A DNA stretch of 64,000 nucleotides from CADEEN01 sp963840805 (GCA_963840805.1 CAWJAJ010000011.1:186001-250000); one strand, 5' to 3'. Numbered from the stretch's first letter, positions 17,785 through 29,440 are shown. A program made the numbers and translations. Notes: generated by a model from the letters alone, not told the origin.

Positions 17785-20506
17785 CTACGGCGCCTTGAAA
17801 TCACCGGCCACACCGGTCACGAACCGCTCGGGCTGGATATACCGGCGCAATGCGGCATTGACCTGGTCGAGCGTCAGCGCCTGCAGCTGTGCGTCGACCT
17901 CGGCGGCGCGGGCCATCGTGCGCCCGAGGTCGAGGTTGGCGGCCAGGGCGGCGGCGAGGTTGCCATCCTGCGCCCGCGACAGACGCCGGAAGCTCAGCAG
18001 CGCGGATTTGCCCTCGGCGAGTTCCTTCGCGGTGAATCCATCCTTGATGGCGCGTGCGATCTCTTCCTTGAACGCGGCCTCGACCTTGTCGCGGTTGGCC
18101 GGCGCGAAGATCGCGCTGGCCTGCCACAGCGAGTGCGCTTCGCGGCTCGACCAGCGCACCGAGGAGCGCACGTCGTACGACAGCCCGTCGGTCTCCCGGA
18201 TGCGGCGCCACAGCCGCGAATTGCCGCTGCCGCCGAGCAGGTAGTTGGCCATCGCCAGCGCCGCATAGTCTCCGTCGTTGTCCGACAGCGGCACTGGCAG
18301 GCGCGCGACCATCGCGGCATTCTGTTTGTCGGGGGTGTTGAAGATCAGGCGCGCCGGCGGCGGTGCCAACAGCGGCGTCGGCACGCGCACGTAGGGCGTG
18401 GCACTCGTCCAGCCGCCGAGGGCGCGCTCCAGTGCCGTGCGCACGGCAGCGGCGTCGAAATCGCCCACCGCCGCGAACTCGGCCTGGCTGGCGCCGAGCA
18501 AGCGCGCATGCAGCGACCGCAGCGACTGCGGCGTCACGGCACGCACGTCCTGCAGCCGCTCATCGAAGCTGCGGGCGTGGCGGATGTCGCCGCGCGGGTA
18601 CGGGTTGCCGTGGCGGGCGAGGGCCACTTCGAGCACCGCCTCCGGCTCCTTGCGCATCGACTCGATCGCGGTCTGCGCCTGGCGCTCGACTTCATCGAGC
18701 ACCTTGGCGTCGAAGGCCGGCTCGCGCAGCAACGACCCGATCAGTTCGATCGCCGCCGGCAGGTGCTCGCGCCGCGACTGCACGAACACGCTGAGCGCGC
18801 CCGGCTCGGTGAAGCCGAAGCGCAACTCGGTGCGTAGCGCATCGAGCCGATCCTGGACCTGCTGGCGGCCGAGCGACGGCGTGCCCTTGTCGAGCATCGC
18901 TTCGAGCATTGTCGATCACCTCGGCCTGGCCCTCGAGCGACTTCAGATCGCCGACACGCAGCGTCAGCGTCGCACTGACCGCCTGGCCGCGTGTGGACTT
19001 CGGCAACAGCGCGAACTGCACGCCGGCGGCTGCGCCCGCGAGCCGACCGCGCTGCGTGCGCGCATCGATGTTGGCCGGCGTGGCCTCGAAGCGTTCGGCC
19101 GCCTGCGCCGCCGCCTGCGGCACGAAGCGCTGCATCTGCTGTGCGACATCGACATTGGCCGGCTGCGGCGCACGCTGCGGCTGGTCGGTCGGCAGGTAGA
19201 CGCCGAGCGTGCGGTTGGCGGCAAGCAGCCGCTCGGCGGCCACGCGCTGCAAGTCCGCCAACGGCAAGTCGCGCACGCGGTCGCGCAACAGGAACAGCAG
19301 CCGCCAATCGCCCTGCGCCACGGTTTCCGACAAGGCCACGCCGATGCGTTCGGGGTCGGCGTATTGCAGCTCCCAGCTGTTGAGCCACTTGGTGCGTGCG
19401 CGCCCGAGCTCGTCGGCACTGATCGGTTCGTTGGCCAGCGACTCCAGCGTCGCGATGAACGACTCGCGGCTGGCCGCCGCGTCCTGGCCCGGTGCCAGCT
19501 CGGCGCCGAAGGCGATGAAACCCGGATCGTGCAGCCCGGTGGTCCAGGCCCAGGTGCTGGCGGCCAGCTTGGCGTCGGTGAGACGCTTGTGCAGGCGGCC
19601 CGACGGCGTATCGCCCATCACCAACGACAGCACTTCGACCGCGGCGTGGTCCGGATGCGCGCCGGGTACCGTGTGGTACGCAGCCATCAGTTGCGGCGTG
19701 CCGCCGACGCGGCGCAGCGTGACGCTGCGCTCGCCGTCCTGCGCCGGCTCCAGCGTGTACAGCGACGGCAGCGCGCGGGCCGGCTTCTTCAACTTGCCGA
19801 AGTAGCGCTCGACGAACGCCAGCACGCGAGCCGGGTCGAATTGGCCCGAGACGATCAGCGTGGCGTTGTCGGGCTGGTAGTAGCGGCGGTAGAAGGCCTG
19901 CAGGCGGCCGATGTCCACGCCTTCCACATCGGCGCGCGCGCCGATGCTCGAGTGGCCGTAGTTGTGCCACTGGTACATCGTGGCCAGGGTTTTCTCGAAC
20001 AACATGTTGCCCGGGTTGTTCTCGCCGTTCTCCATCTCGTTGCGCACCACGGTCATCTCGCTGTCGAGGTCCTTGCGCGCGATGAAGCTCGCGGTCATCG
20101 AATCGGCCAGCCAGTCGAGATACCAGGCCAGGTTGGCTTCGCTGGCCGAGAAGCTGGCGAAGTAGTTGGTGCGATCGAGCCAGGTGCTGCCGTTGGCACG
20201 CAGCCCGCGCTTGTCGAACTCGGCCCACACCGCCGGGTGCCGGGGCGTGCCCTTGAACAGCAGGTGCTCGAGCAGGTGCGCCATGCCGGTTTCGCCGTAA
20301 CTCTCATGGCGGCTGCCGACGCGGTAGGTGAGGTTGACGGTCGTCGTCGGCTTCGAGTCGTCGGGCGCCAGCAGCACCTGCAGGCCATTGGGCAAGCGGT
20401 ACTCGACGATGCCCTCGACCGCAGTCACCGGTTTCAACGCCGCCAGCGCGGCGAGCGGCGCGAACAGCAATGCCAGCAGGGCGTGACTCAGCAGACGAGG
20501 CAACAT
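17785..20506 (-). CDS. M16 zinc peptidase, two-domain, interrupted by a frameshift
   Basis: The gene encodes an exported insulinase-family protein of about 907 residues. It has a signal peptide, then a first M16 domain with the inverted zinc motif HLLEHLLFKG (HxxEH) and the distal glutamate region SEMTVVRNEMENGENN. A second, inactive-type M16 unit includes LGGSGNSRLWRRIRETDGLS. The frame changes between about 18900 and 18912 (after EVID, before MLEAMLDKG). Similarity resumes directly, so one base is probably missing or extra. Many Burkholderiales have this fused form. The two halves clamp peptides between them. Confidence 0.85.
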
Positions 20507-20630
20507 GGCGTGAGCGGGAGTGGCGAGGGCCCCAATGTAGCGAACCGGTGTGCCCGAACAGCTTTGCGGCGCATGGGGCCGCTCTCGCCTGGGTGACGGA
20601 AGAGACTCGACGCAGCGACGCTCAAAAAGG

Positions 20631-20707
20631 TGGCGCGGCGTAGAGGACTCGAACCTCTGACCCCCGGCTTAGAAGGCCGGTGCTCTATCCAGCTGAGCTA
20701 ACGCCGC
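20631..20707 (-). tRNA. tRNA-Arg (TCT anticodon)
   Basis: The cloverleaf is complete on the minus strand. Acceptor GCGGCGT pairs with ACGCCGC. The D arm is GCTCAGCTGGATAGAGC, the anticodon loop CTTCTAA has anticodon TCT, and the T arm AGAGG/TTCGAAT/CCTCT is perfect. It is followed by G and an encoded CCA (20631-20633). It reads AGA/AGG codons, which are rare in this GC-rich genome. Confidence 0.96.
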
Positions 20708-20767
20708 TTGTTGATGCTCGGGTAACTCTCCAGGCCCCGCGGACCCGGTGCCTCATCGTAGGTCGTT

Positions 20768-20840
20768 GTCCCGCATGCGACTTTCGATTACCGGCCGAAC
20801 GCTTAGAAGGCAGCTGCTCTATCCAGTTGAGCTACGGGCA
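20768..20840 (-). pseudogene. degenerate tRNA-Arg-like sequence
   Basis: The 5' half closely follows the tRNA-Arg next to it (GTAGCTCAACTGGATAGAGCA, then CCTTCTAAGC with a TCT anticodon). The anticodon stem has at most three or four weak pairs and the T arm lacks the GTTCGAAT consensus. No CCA follows. I read it as a decayed duplicate, or a tRNA damaged by sequence errors, and unlikely to be a working tRNA as written. Confidence 0.5.
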
Positions 20841-20862
20841 GCCGGTGCCGGCGCGGGCGAGG

Positions 20863-20939
20863 TGGTCGGGGCGACACGATTCGAACGTGCGACCTACTGC
20901 TCCCAAAGCAGCCGCGCTACCAAGCTGCGCTACGCCCCG
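20863..20939 (-). tRNA. tRNA-Pro (TGG anticodon)
   Basis: This is a complete 77-base tRNA on the minus strand. Acceptor CGGGGCG pairs with CGCCCCG. The D arm GCGCAGCTTGGTAGCGC is followed by anticodon loop TTTGGGA (anticodon TGG), then T arm CACG/TTCGAAT/CGTG, A discriminator and an encoded CCA at 20863-20865. The C1-G72 pair at the acceptor end is characteristic of bacterial tRNA-Pro. Confidence 0.96.
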
Positions 20940-20951
20940 ACTGCACGCATT

Positions 20952-21471
20952 CTAGTGGTGCGCCTTGCGCGGCGGCGCTCGGGCGGCGTCGGGCGCCGGC
21001 AACAGCAACTGGCGGCTGCACGGCGATGCACTGCTGGATGTGCTGCTCGCAGACGTACTTCAGCGCGCCGTAGGTCAGCGCCGCCGACACCGCCTGGCCG
21101 GCAATGGGGACGTACTTGGCTGCCTGTTGCGTGGTCAGGCGCACGCCGACGACCTTCAGCACCCGAAGCACCAGCTCGCGCGTGACCAGCCGGCCGACCA
21201 GCAGGCCGCCGCCGGTGCTGAGGGCCTTGTAGACGACGACACGGCGGTCGGGCGCGAGCCGTTCGATCTGCTCCGGGGCCAGCCCGAAGGCGCGGTTGAT
21301 GTCGGGCAGCAGCTTGACCAGCACGCCGACGTCGGTCAGCCAGTCGAGCCCGGGCACCGGCACCATCGCCACGCCGGCGGCCAGCAGCGCGCGCTTGGTG
21401 ACGAGTTGACGACAGCGCCTGGCGATGGCGTCGACGGCGTCGCCGGGTTCGGGCACGGCGCGGCGGGCCAT
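20952..21471 (-). CDS. EcsC-family protein, frameshifted near the 3' end
   Basis: This protein of about 172 residues has two hydrophobic stretches (LLAAGVAMVPVPGLDWLTDV and YVPIAGQAVSAALTYGALKY) typical of the EcsC/DUF697-like membrane-associated family, whose function is poorly defined. ATG at 21471 lies six bases after the upstream rraA-like stop. The literal frame runs to 20917 and through the tRNA-Pro gene. A neighbouring frame ends LLLPAPDAARAPPRKAHH at 20952, before the tRNA, so one base is probably wrong near 21010. Co-transcription with rraA is likely. Confidence 0.7.
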
Positions 21472-21476
21472 CCGAA

Positions 21477-21977
21477 CTACCGCGACGCCACCGGCCGATC
21501 GAGCACGACGATGCCGTCGGCATCGGCGTAGAGCCAGTCGCCCGGCCGCACCCACACGCCTTGCAGGCGCACGGCCACGTCACGCAGGCCGGCACCGCGC
21601 TTGGCGGGCGGCATCGGGCAGACGGCGAGCGCGCGGATGCCGATCGGGCATGGCGCGAGTTCGGCGACGTCGCGCACGCAGCCGTCGATCACCACGCCAG
21701 CCCAGCCGTTCTTGACGGCCAACGCAGCCAGGTTGCCGCCCAACAGCGCCGTGCGCAATGACGCGCCGCCGTCGACGACGAGCACCCGCCCGTTGCCGGA
21801 TGACTCGAGCGCCTCGCGCACGAGGCTGTTGTCCTCGAAGCACTGCACCGTGCTGACCGCGCCGCTGAATGCGGCCGCACCGCCGAACTCGCGCCACAGT
21901 GGCGGCAGCACGCGCAAGGCGCCGCTGGTGTCGGACTTGTGGGCGTCGCAGAGATCGCAGGTGGCAAAGGTGTTCAT
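21477..21977 (-). CDS. rraA: RraA-family protein (RNase E activity regulator / HMG aldolase-like)
   Basis: The 166-residue protein has the RraA fold. Signatures are TCDLCDAHKSD at the start, FSGAVSTVQCFEDNSLVREA, a glycine-rich LVVDGGASLRTALLGGNLA, and WAGVVIDGCVRDVAEL carrying the conserved G-x(6)-DG-x-x-RD motif. Family members either bind RNase E and lower its activity or act as divalent-metal 4-hydroxy-4-methyl-2-oxoglutarate aldolases; sequence alone does not separate the two. The start at 21977 fits the known N terminus. It is followed after five bases by the EcsC-like gene. Confidence 0.88.
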   Translation of the reverse strand: MNTFATCDLCDAHKSDTSGALRVLPPLWREFGGAAAFSGAVSTVQCFEDNSLVREALESSGNGRVLVVDGGASLRTALLGGNLAALAVKNGWAGVVIDGCVRDVAELAPCPIGIRALAVCPMPPAKRGAGLRDVAVRLQGVWVRPGDWLYADADGIVVLDRPVASR

Positions 21978-22053
21978 CGTCGTGGCTCTGCACAAGCTGT
22001 GGGGGCCACCGATCGTAGCGCCGCGGCGCGCGTGGCCGGCAGCGGGCGAAACG

Positions 22054-22744
22054 TCATCCGAAACAATAGGCGGCGATCTGCCGCCACATCCCATGGCCCA
22101 GCACCCAGGCCGAGGCCGAGGCCAGCATCACGCCCGGCAGTCGCACGGCCCAGCGCAGCGCGTCCGGTTTGGCGACGGCCTTCTGCCACGCCGCGCCGGC
22201 GAGCAACAGGCCGAGCGACGAGGCCAGTGCAAACGCGGCCATCACCAGCGCGCCGCCAACGGCGCCGCTCGCCAGTGCAGCGACCAGCAGGGCCGATTGC
22301 AGCAGGCCGCAAGGCAGCGCGACCCAGGCACCGCCGACCGCAGCCGCCCGCAACGGCCCCAGCATCGGTTGCCAGCCTCCCGCCGCCACGGCGGCAGGCG
22401 CCGGCGCGCGGCCCCAGGCGGCGAGCCATGCCGGCTGGCGGCCTGTCCAGGCCAGCCACAGGCCGAGCATCAGCGCCGCGCCGTGCACCAGCGACCACAG
22501 CGGCCGCAGTGCCGGTGCGGCCTGCGACCAGGCACCCAGCGCGTTGACGCTGGCCGCCGCGACGGCACCGCCCGCGGCATAGCTGGCCAGCCGGCCGAAG
22601 TGGAAACCCAGCGTCGCGCGCGGCAGCGACGCCCCGCCGCAGCGCTGGACCACCGCGGTACACGCCGCGCCGCACATGGCCGTGCAGTGCAGCCGCCCCG
22701 GCCAGGCCCATCAGCAGCGCGGCCAGCACCAGCGATGCGTCCAT
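22054..22744 (-). CDS. sulfite exporter TauE/SafE-like (CcdA/DsbD-like) membrane protein, frameshifted
   Basis: The roughly 230-residue product has six or seven membrane helices. It starts MDASLVLAALLMGLAGA and continues in a second frame with a cysteine-containing MCGAACTAV segment, GFHFGRLASYAAGGAVAA and GAWVALPCGLLQSALLVA. The paired cysteines in helices 1 and 4 (CGxxC... and LPCG) are seen in SafE/CcdA-like proteins often found beside cbb3 oxidase genes, where they are thought to move copper or reductant. The frame changes near 22690. The gene follows hemN by three bases, so it belongs to the oxidase-linked transcript. Confidence 0.75.
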
Positions 22745-22747
22745 CGG

Positions 22748-24118
22748 TCAGATCACGCGGGAGAAGCGCTCGCGCGGGACTTCGGTGGCCAGCGCAGCTG
22801 TCGAAGGCCATCGCCAGCACGCGCACGAAGAACCAGCCGGTCGGCGTGACATCGAGCGCGCGCGGCTCGATGCGCACCAGGCCCATCTCGGCATAGCGCG
22901 CCAGACTGGGCCAGCTCGCGGGCGAAGTGGCGCTCGAACACGATCGGGTGCAGTGGCCTCGATGGCTGCGAAATCGACATGGCCGTGGCACATCACGGCC
23001 ATGATCACGTCGCGCCGCAGCAGGTCTTCGGCGTCGAGCGCGATGCCGCGCACGACCGCGAAGCGGCCCTGGTGCAGCGCGTCGTAGTACTCGGGCAGGG
23101 TCTTGGCGTTCTGCGCATAGCTGGCGCCGACGCCGCCGATCGACGACACGCCCAGGCCGATCAGGTCGCTGTCGGGCTGCGTCGTGTAGCCCTGGAAGTT
23201 GCGGTGCAGGCGGCCTTGCTGCTGGGCCACCGCGAGCGCGTCGTCGGGCAGCGCGAAGTGGTCCATGCCGATGTAGCGGTAGCCCGCGCCGAGGAAGCCC
23301 TCGATCGCGCCCTGCAGCATCTGCACGCGGTCGGCCGCGAGCGGCAGGTCGGCCGACAGGATGCGCCGCTGCGGCTTGAAGCGCGACGGCAGGTGGGCGT
23401 AGGCATACAGCGCGATGCGGTCCGGGCGCAGCGCGACGATCTGCTCGACGGTGCGCGCGAACGACGCCGGCGTCTGCAGCGGCAGGCCGAAGATCAGGTC
23501 GGTGTTGATCGACACGAAGCCGAGCGCGCGGGCGTGCTCGACCAGCGTGCGCACCATCGCCTCGCTCTGCTCGCGGTGCACCGCCTTCTGCACCGCGGGG
23601 TCGAAGTCCTGCACGCCGAAGCTGATGCGGTTGAAGCCGAGCTGGCGCAGCGTGGCCAGGCGGCCGGCATCGACGGTGCGCGGGTCGACCTCGATCGACA
23701 CCTCGGCATCCGGCACGAAGCTGAAGGCACGCTGCGAGCGACGCCATCAGGCCGGCCAGCTCGGCGTCGGACAGGAAGGTCGGCGAGCCGCCGCCGAAAT
23801 GCAGCTGCGATACCGCCTGCGGCCCGCCGAGCGCCTGCGGTGCAGTTCGATCTCGGTGTCGAGCGCCTGCAGGTAGTCGGCCGCCCGCTCGTGGTGGCGC
23901 GTGATGACCTTGTTGCAGGCACAGTAGTAGCAGACCGATTCGCAGAACGGGATGTGCACGTACAGCGACAGCGGCGCCGCCGAGCGGTGTGCTCGGCGAG
24001 CTCGCGCGCGCGCGGCCAGCGTGCGCGCATAGGCCGCGGCATCGAAGCCGTCATGGAAGCGGTCGGCGGTCGGGTACGAGGTGTAGCGCGGGCCGTTGAT
24101 GTCGAGCTGCTGCAGCAA
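22748..24118 (-). CDS. hemN: oxygen-independent coproporphyrinogen III oxidase, multiply frameshifted
   Basis: HemN is the radical-SAM enzyme that makes protoporphyrinogen without oxygen. The Fe-S motif PFCESVCYYCACNKV (CxxxCxxC plus the fourth Cys) and the upstream LQQLDINGPRYTSYPTADRF are clear. Later blocks include LGFNRISFGVQDFDPAVQKA and MDHFALPDD. Similarity jumps frame near 23845, 23725, 22975, 22915 and 22795, yet the sequence up to the final SRVI is recognisable. The N-terminal start is uncertain (TTG at 24118 or a little upstream). An FNR-like box lies about 75 bases before it, consistent with induction under low oxygen. Confidence 0.88.
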
Positions 24119-24193
24119 CGCGGGCGAGAAGATCGGGGGCGAGTGTATGGCGCATGGCGACGGTCACTGTGCCCGGCGGCTGGCTGGACCGCC

Positions 24194-24207
24194 TTGATTT
24201 CGCTCAA
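24194..24207 (-). promoter_or_regulatory. FNR/ANR-like box upstream of hemN
   Basis: TTGAT-TTCG-CTCAA matches the TTGAT-N4-ATCAA consensus at nine of ten bases. It lies 76 bases before the hemN start, just at the end of the preceding small membrane protein gene. The hemN genes of many proteobacteria are FNR/ANR-activated. Binding is inferred. Confidence 0.55.
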
Positions 24208-24446
24208 GACGGCGGGTTGATCTCGTCGCCGCGCTGCAGCAGCAGCGCGGTGATCGCGCCGGCCGCGGCGATCACGACCCAGAAGGCCAGGAAGGCCAGA
24301 GTGTAGACCGCCTGTCGCGGCGCCTGCAGCGGCGCGCCGCCGAACCAGTGCAGGTCGCTCGGATCGACCAGCGCGAAGACCAGCACCTCGAGCACGCCGG
24401 CCATCAGGAAGGCCGGCCAGAGGATCTGCAAGGCCAGGCGGCTCAT
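24204..24446 (-). CDS. small two-helix membrane protein of the cco-hemN cluster
   Basis: The 80-residue protein has two hydrophobic helices, about residues 5-27 (ILWPAFLMAGVLEVLVFALV) and 47-70 (YTLAFLAFWVVIAAAGAITA), joined by a short loop with DPSDLHWFGG. I do not recognise a named family. It lies 13 bases after fixH and before hemN, on the same strand. A role in cbb3 oxidase assembly is possible by position but not shown. The frame is intact, unlike most neighbours. Confidence 0.7.
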   Translation of the reverse strand: MSRLALQILWPAFLMAGVLEVLVFALVDPSDLHWFGGAPLQAPRQAVYTLAFLAFWVVIAAAGAITALLLQRGDEINPPS

Positions 24447-24459
24447 CGCGGCAGCCCGC

Positions 24460-24683
24460 TCAGCGCGGCGTGGCCGCGTGGTTGCGCGCCTGCACGGCCG
24501 GTTGCTGCTCCGGCGTCGGCGCGCGCACCTGCAGCACCGGGTCCGGGTGGGTCAACGCGATCAGCAGCGTGGCCACGCTGGCCAGCACGACGACGAGCGG
24601 CCCGCCGACCACCAGCCAGACCATGCCGATGGCGCCACCACGGTGAAACCGGGCCAGGCGCCGAGGGCGGTGTGCGGATTCAT
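24460..24683 (-). CDS. ccoH: FixH/CcoH-like membrane protein, frameshifted
   Basis: This is a short protein of about 74 residues with one membrane helix (MVWLVVGGPLVVVLASVATL), followed by LIALTHPDPVLQVRAPTPEQ. It begins MNPHTALGAWPGF in one frame and continues in another from about 24645, so a base is probably missing or extra. CcoH/FixH proteins stabilise the cbb3 oxidase during assembly. Position directly after ccoG is the usual one. Canonical FixH is longer (about 150 residues), so this is the short form, and the symbol is partly contextual. Confidence 0.6.
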
Positions 24684-24700
24684 TGCGGCATCGCTCCTGA

Positions 24701-26158
<1,458 letters not shown>

Positions 26159-26171
26159 CAGGTGTCGTGCG

Positions 26172-27105
26172 TCACGGTGCGGCGGCCACCTTGGTCGTCT
26201 GCGACAGGCTCCAGACATAGGCCGCGAGCACGCGGATCTGCTCGGCCGACAAGCGCGCGCGTGTGCGCCGGCATGACGTTGTTCTTGCCACCGTTGACCA
26301 TCGCCACGATGGCCTGCCTCACCCCAGCCGTGCAGCCAGACCTTGTCGGTCAGGTTCGGCGCACCGAGGGCCGGGTTGCCCTTGCCGTCGACGCCGTGGC
26401 AGGCCGCGCAGACCGCGAACTTGCGCGCGGCCGAGCTGCGCCGCGACGCTGTCGTGCGGGCTGCCCGACAGGCTCAGCACGTACTGGGCGACGTTGCGCA
26501 CGTCGTCGCCGCTGCCCACCGCGGCGGCCATCGGCGGCATCACGCCGTTGCGGCCCTGCGCGATGGTCTGCTGGATGGTCTCGAACGAGCCGCCCCACAG
26601 CCAGTCGCTTGTCGGTCAGGTTCGGGAAGCCCTTGCTGCCGCGCGCGTCGGAGCCGTGGCAGGCGGCGCAGTTGTTGATGAACAGGCGCTCGCCGATGCC
26701 CATGGCCTGGCGTGTCGCGCGCCAGTTCGGTCTCGTTCATCGCCGCGAAGCGCGCGTACAGCGGCGCCATCGCGCTGGCGCGCCTTGGCCTGCTCGGTTT
26801 CGTACTGGCCGCGGCTGGTCCACTTCAGGTTGCCGTCGTAGCTGCCCAGCCCCGGATACAGCGCCAGGTAGGCAAACGCGAACAGCACGGTGATGATGAA
26901 CAGCCACATCCACCAGCGCGGCAGCGGGTTGTTCAGTCTCGCGCAGGTCTTCGTCCCAGATGTGGCCGGTGGTGTTGTCGTCGACACCTGCAGCGGGCGC
27001 CCGGCGGCGCGCGGCCACGAACAGCAGCACCAGGCAGGCGACGAGGCTGACGATCGTGGCGGCGGCCACGAAGACCGACCAGCCGCTGGAGAAGAAGTCG
27101 CTCAT
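26172..27105 (-). CDS. ccoP: cbb3 cytochrome oxidase dihaem subunit CcoP, multiply frameshifted
   Basis: CcoP (FixP) carries two c-type haems that pass electrons to CcoO/CcoN. The start MSDFFSSGWSVFVAAATIVS follows a GGAGG site. NTTGHIWDEDLRE and LNNPLPRWWMWLFIITVLFA are conserved. Haem motifs are NNCAACHGSDARGSKG and a second CAACH near 26400. The C terminus ends YVWSLSQTTKVAAAP at 26172. At least five frame changes occur between 26950 and 26230, none disrupting the order of conserved blocks. Length is about 310 residues, as expected. Confidence 0.88.
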
Positions 27106-27262
27106 GGCCTGGCCTCCCCGCGTCTGTATCGCCGTCGAACGGCAGTCGCGCCGCGGCGTCGAAGGCACTGCGGCGGCGTGCGCTGTAGACCCACGCCACC
27201 AGCGCGAGGAACAGCAGCAGGCCGATCACGGTGACGGCACTGCGCAGGTCGTTGATATCCAT
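27102..27262 (-). CDS. ccoQ: cbb3 oxidase small subunit CcoQ, frameshifted
   Basis: This is a single-helix protein of about 53 residues: MDINDLRSAVTVIGLLLFLA, then a basic stretch YSARRRSAFDAAARLPFDGD. CcoQ stabilises the CcoNO-CcoP complex. The literal frame runs far into ccoP. Shifting by one base near 27140 gives a stop (TGA at 27104-27102) that overlaps the ccoP ATG by the usual four bases, which I take as the real end. It lies 12 bases after ccoO. Confidence 0.75.
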
Positions 27263-27274
27263 TTCGGCTCCTCC

Positions 27275-27895
27275 TTACTTCACGGCGGTGCCGAGCACCT
27301 GCAGGTAGGCCACCAGCGCGTCGAGCTCGGTCTGGCCCTTGACGGCCGCGGCGGCGCCGGCACCTCTTCGTCGCTGTAGGGCACGCCCAGGCGCCGCAAC
27401 GCGGTCAGCTTGGCCGGCCATGTCGCCGGCGTCGACGCCGTTGCGTGGCCAGCCACGGGTAGGCCGGCATGTTCGACTCGGGCACCAGGTCGCGCGGGTT
27501 GTTCAGGTGCACGCGATGCCACTCGTCGCTGTACTTGCCGCCGACGCGGTGCAGGTCGGGCCCGGTGCGCTTGCTGCCCCACTGGAACGGGCGGTCGTAG
27601 ACGAACTCGCCGGCCGTCGAGTAGTGGCCGTAGCGCAGCGTCTCGGCACGGAACGGCCGGATCATCTGCGAGTGGCAGTTGTAGCAGCCCTCGCGCACGT
27701 AGATGTCGCGCCCGGCGAGTTGCAGCGCGGTGTAGGGCTTGAGCCCGGCGCCGCCTGCGTCGTCGAGCGCTGGAAGTACAGCGGCACGATCTCGACCAGG
27801 CCGCCGATGGCGACCGTGATCAGGATCAGCACGATCATCAGGAAGTTGCTGGTCTCGATCTTCTCGTGACCGGTGGGGTGGGTGTTGTGAGCCAT
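27275..27895 (-). CDS. ccoO: cbb3 cytochrome oxidase monohaem subunit CcoO, frameshifted
   Basis: CcoO (FixO) is a membrane-anchored monohaem cytochrome c of about 206 residues. The start MAHNTHPTGHEKIETSNFLM leads into the anchor helix (IVLILITVAIGGLVEIVPLY). The haem motif is EGCYNCHSQMIRPFR, followed by QWGSKRTGPDLHRVGGKYSD. The C terminus reads LDALVAYLQVLGTAVK, ending at 27275. Frame changes occur near 27755, 27440 and 27360; together they restore the full length. It sits 23 bases after ccoN. Confidence 0.9.
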
Positions 27896-27918
27896 CGTTG
27901 GATCTCGCCTTCGTCTGT

Positions 27919-29370
27919 TCAGGCGTGCGCTGCGCGCAGCGGCGGGATCGCCACCGGGCGCGGCCTGGCCGCTCGTCACCGTCATCACCACGTTCCAGGC
28001 CATCACCAGCATGCCGGTCAGGTACAGCAGGCCGCCGAGCAGGCGCACGACGTAGAACGGGAAGCGTGGCCTTGACGCTCTCGACGAAGCTGTAGACCAG
28101 CGTGCCGTCGGGGTTGATGGCGCGCCACATCAGGCCCTGCATCACGCCGGCGATCCACATCGCGGCGATGTAGAGCACGATGCCGATGGTGGCGATCCAG
28201 AAGTGCAACTCGATCGCGCGCTTGCTGTACATCTCGGTGCGGCCGTACATGCGCGGGATCAGGTGGTACAGGCAGCCCATCGAGATCAGGCCGACCCAGC
28301 CGAGCGCGCCGCTGTGCACGTGGCCGACGGTCCAGTCGGTGTAGTGCGACAGCGCGTTGACCGTCTTGATCGACATCATCGGCCCCTCGAAGGTGCTCAT
28401 GCCGTAGAACGACAGCGAGACGATCAGGAACTTCAGGATCGGGTCGTCACGCAGCTTGTGCCACGCGCCCGACAGCGTCATGATGCCGTTGATCATGCCG
28501 CCCCAGCTCGGCGCCAGCAGCACCAGCGAGAACACCATGCCCACGCTCTGCGCCCAGTCGGGCAGCGCGGTGTAGTGCAGGTGGTGCGGGCCGGCCCACA
28601 TGTAGGTGAAGATCAGGGCCCAGAAGTGCACGATCGACAGCCGGTACGAGTACACCGGGCGCTCGGCCTGCTTGGGGATGTAGTAGTACATCATCCCGAG
28701 GAAGCCGGCGGTGAGGAAGAAGCCGACCGCGTTGTGGCCGTACCACCACTGCACCATCGCGTCCTGCACGCCGGCGTAGGCCGAGTAGCTCTTGGTCAGG
28801 CTCACCGGCATCGCGGCACTGTTGACGATGTGCAGCAGCGCCACGGCGATGATGAAGGCGCCGAAGAACCAGTTGGCGACGTAGATGTGGCGCACCTTGC
28901 GGATGCCGACGGTGCCGAAGAAGACCACCGCGTAGGCCACCCAGACGACCGCGATCAGCAAGTCGATCGGCCATTCGAGTTCGGCGTACTCCTTGCCCTG
29001 CGTCATGCCCAGCGGCAGCGTGACGCGCGGCCAGCACGATCACCAGCTGCCAGCCCCAGAACGTGAACATCGCCAGCGCCGGGCGCGAACAGCCGCGTCT
29101 GGCAGGTGCGCTGCACCACGTGGTACGAGGTCGCGAACAGCGCGCAGCCGCCGAAGGCGAAGATCACCGCATTGGTGTGCAGCGGGCGCAGGCGGCCGTA
29201 GCTCAGCCACGGAATGCCGAAGTTCAGTTCGGGCCAGGTCAGCTGCGCGGCGATGATCACGCCCACCAGCATGCCGACCACGCCCCACAGCACCGCGGCC
29301 AGCGCGAACCAGCGCACCGGGTCGTCGCGTATAGACCGGCTCACGGCCGGTTGCGGTCGCGATAGCTCAT
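27919..29370 (-). CDS. ccoN: cbb3 cytochrome c oxidase catalytic subunit CcoN, frameshifted
   Basis: CcoN (FixN) is the haem-copper subunit that reduces oxygen at high affinity. About 480 residues and 12 helices are expected. The haem and copper ligands lie in LRPLHTNAVIFAFGGCALFA, WWYGHNAVGFFLTAGFLGMM, YMWAGPHHLHYTALPDWAQS and GHVHSGALGWVGLISMGCLY. ATG at 29370 follows GAGGAGG. The frame breaks after about nine residues (near 29340), again near 29090-29000 and near 28065. The true C terminus ends AIPPLRAAHA at 27919. A perfect FNR box lies 71 bases upstream of the start. Confidence 0.93.
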
Positions 29371-29440
29371 CGATCACCTCCTCGTCGATTGCTGCAGTGC
29401 AATGGGCCGCTATTGTTCCGGCGGCGCACCGGATCGAGGC

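Noticed and set aside
18398..20596. Open frame of about 730 codons on the plus strand opposite the M16 peptidase gene
   Set aside because: Same reason: an antisense shadow. The minus strand carries the zinc motif and a signal peptide.
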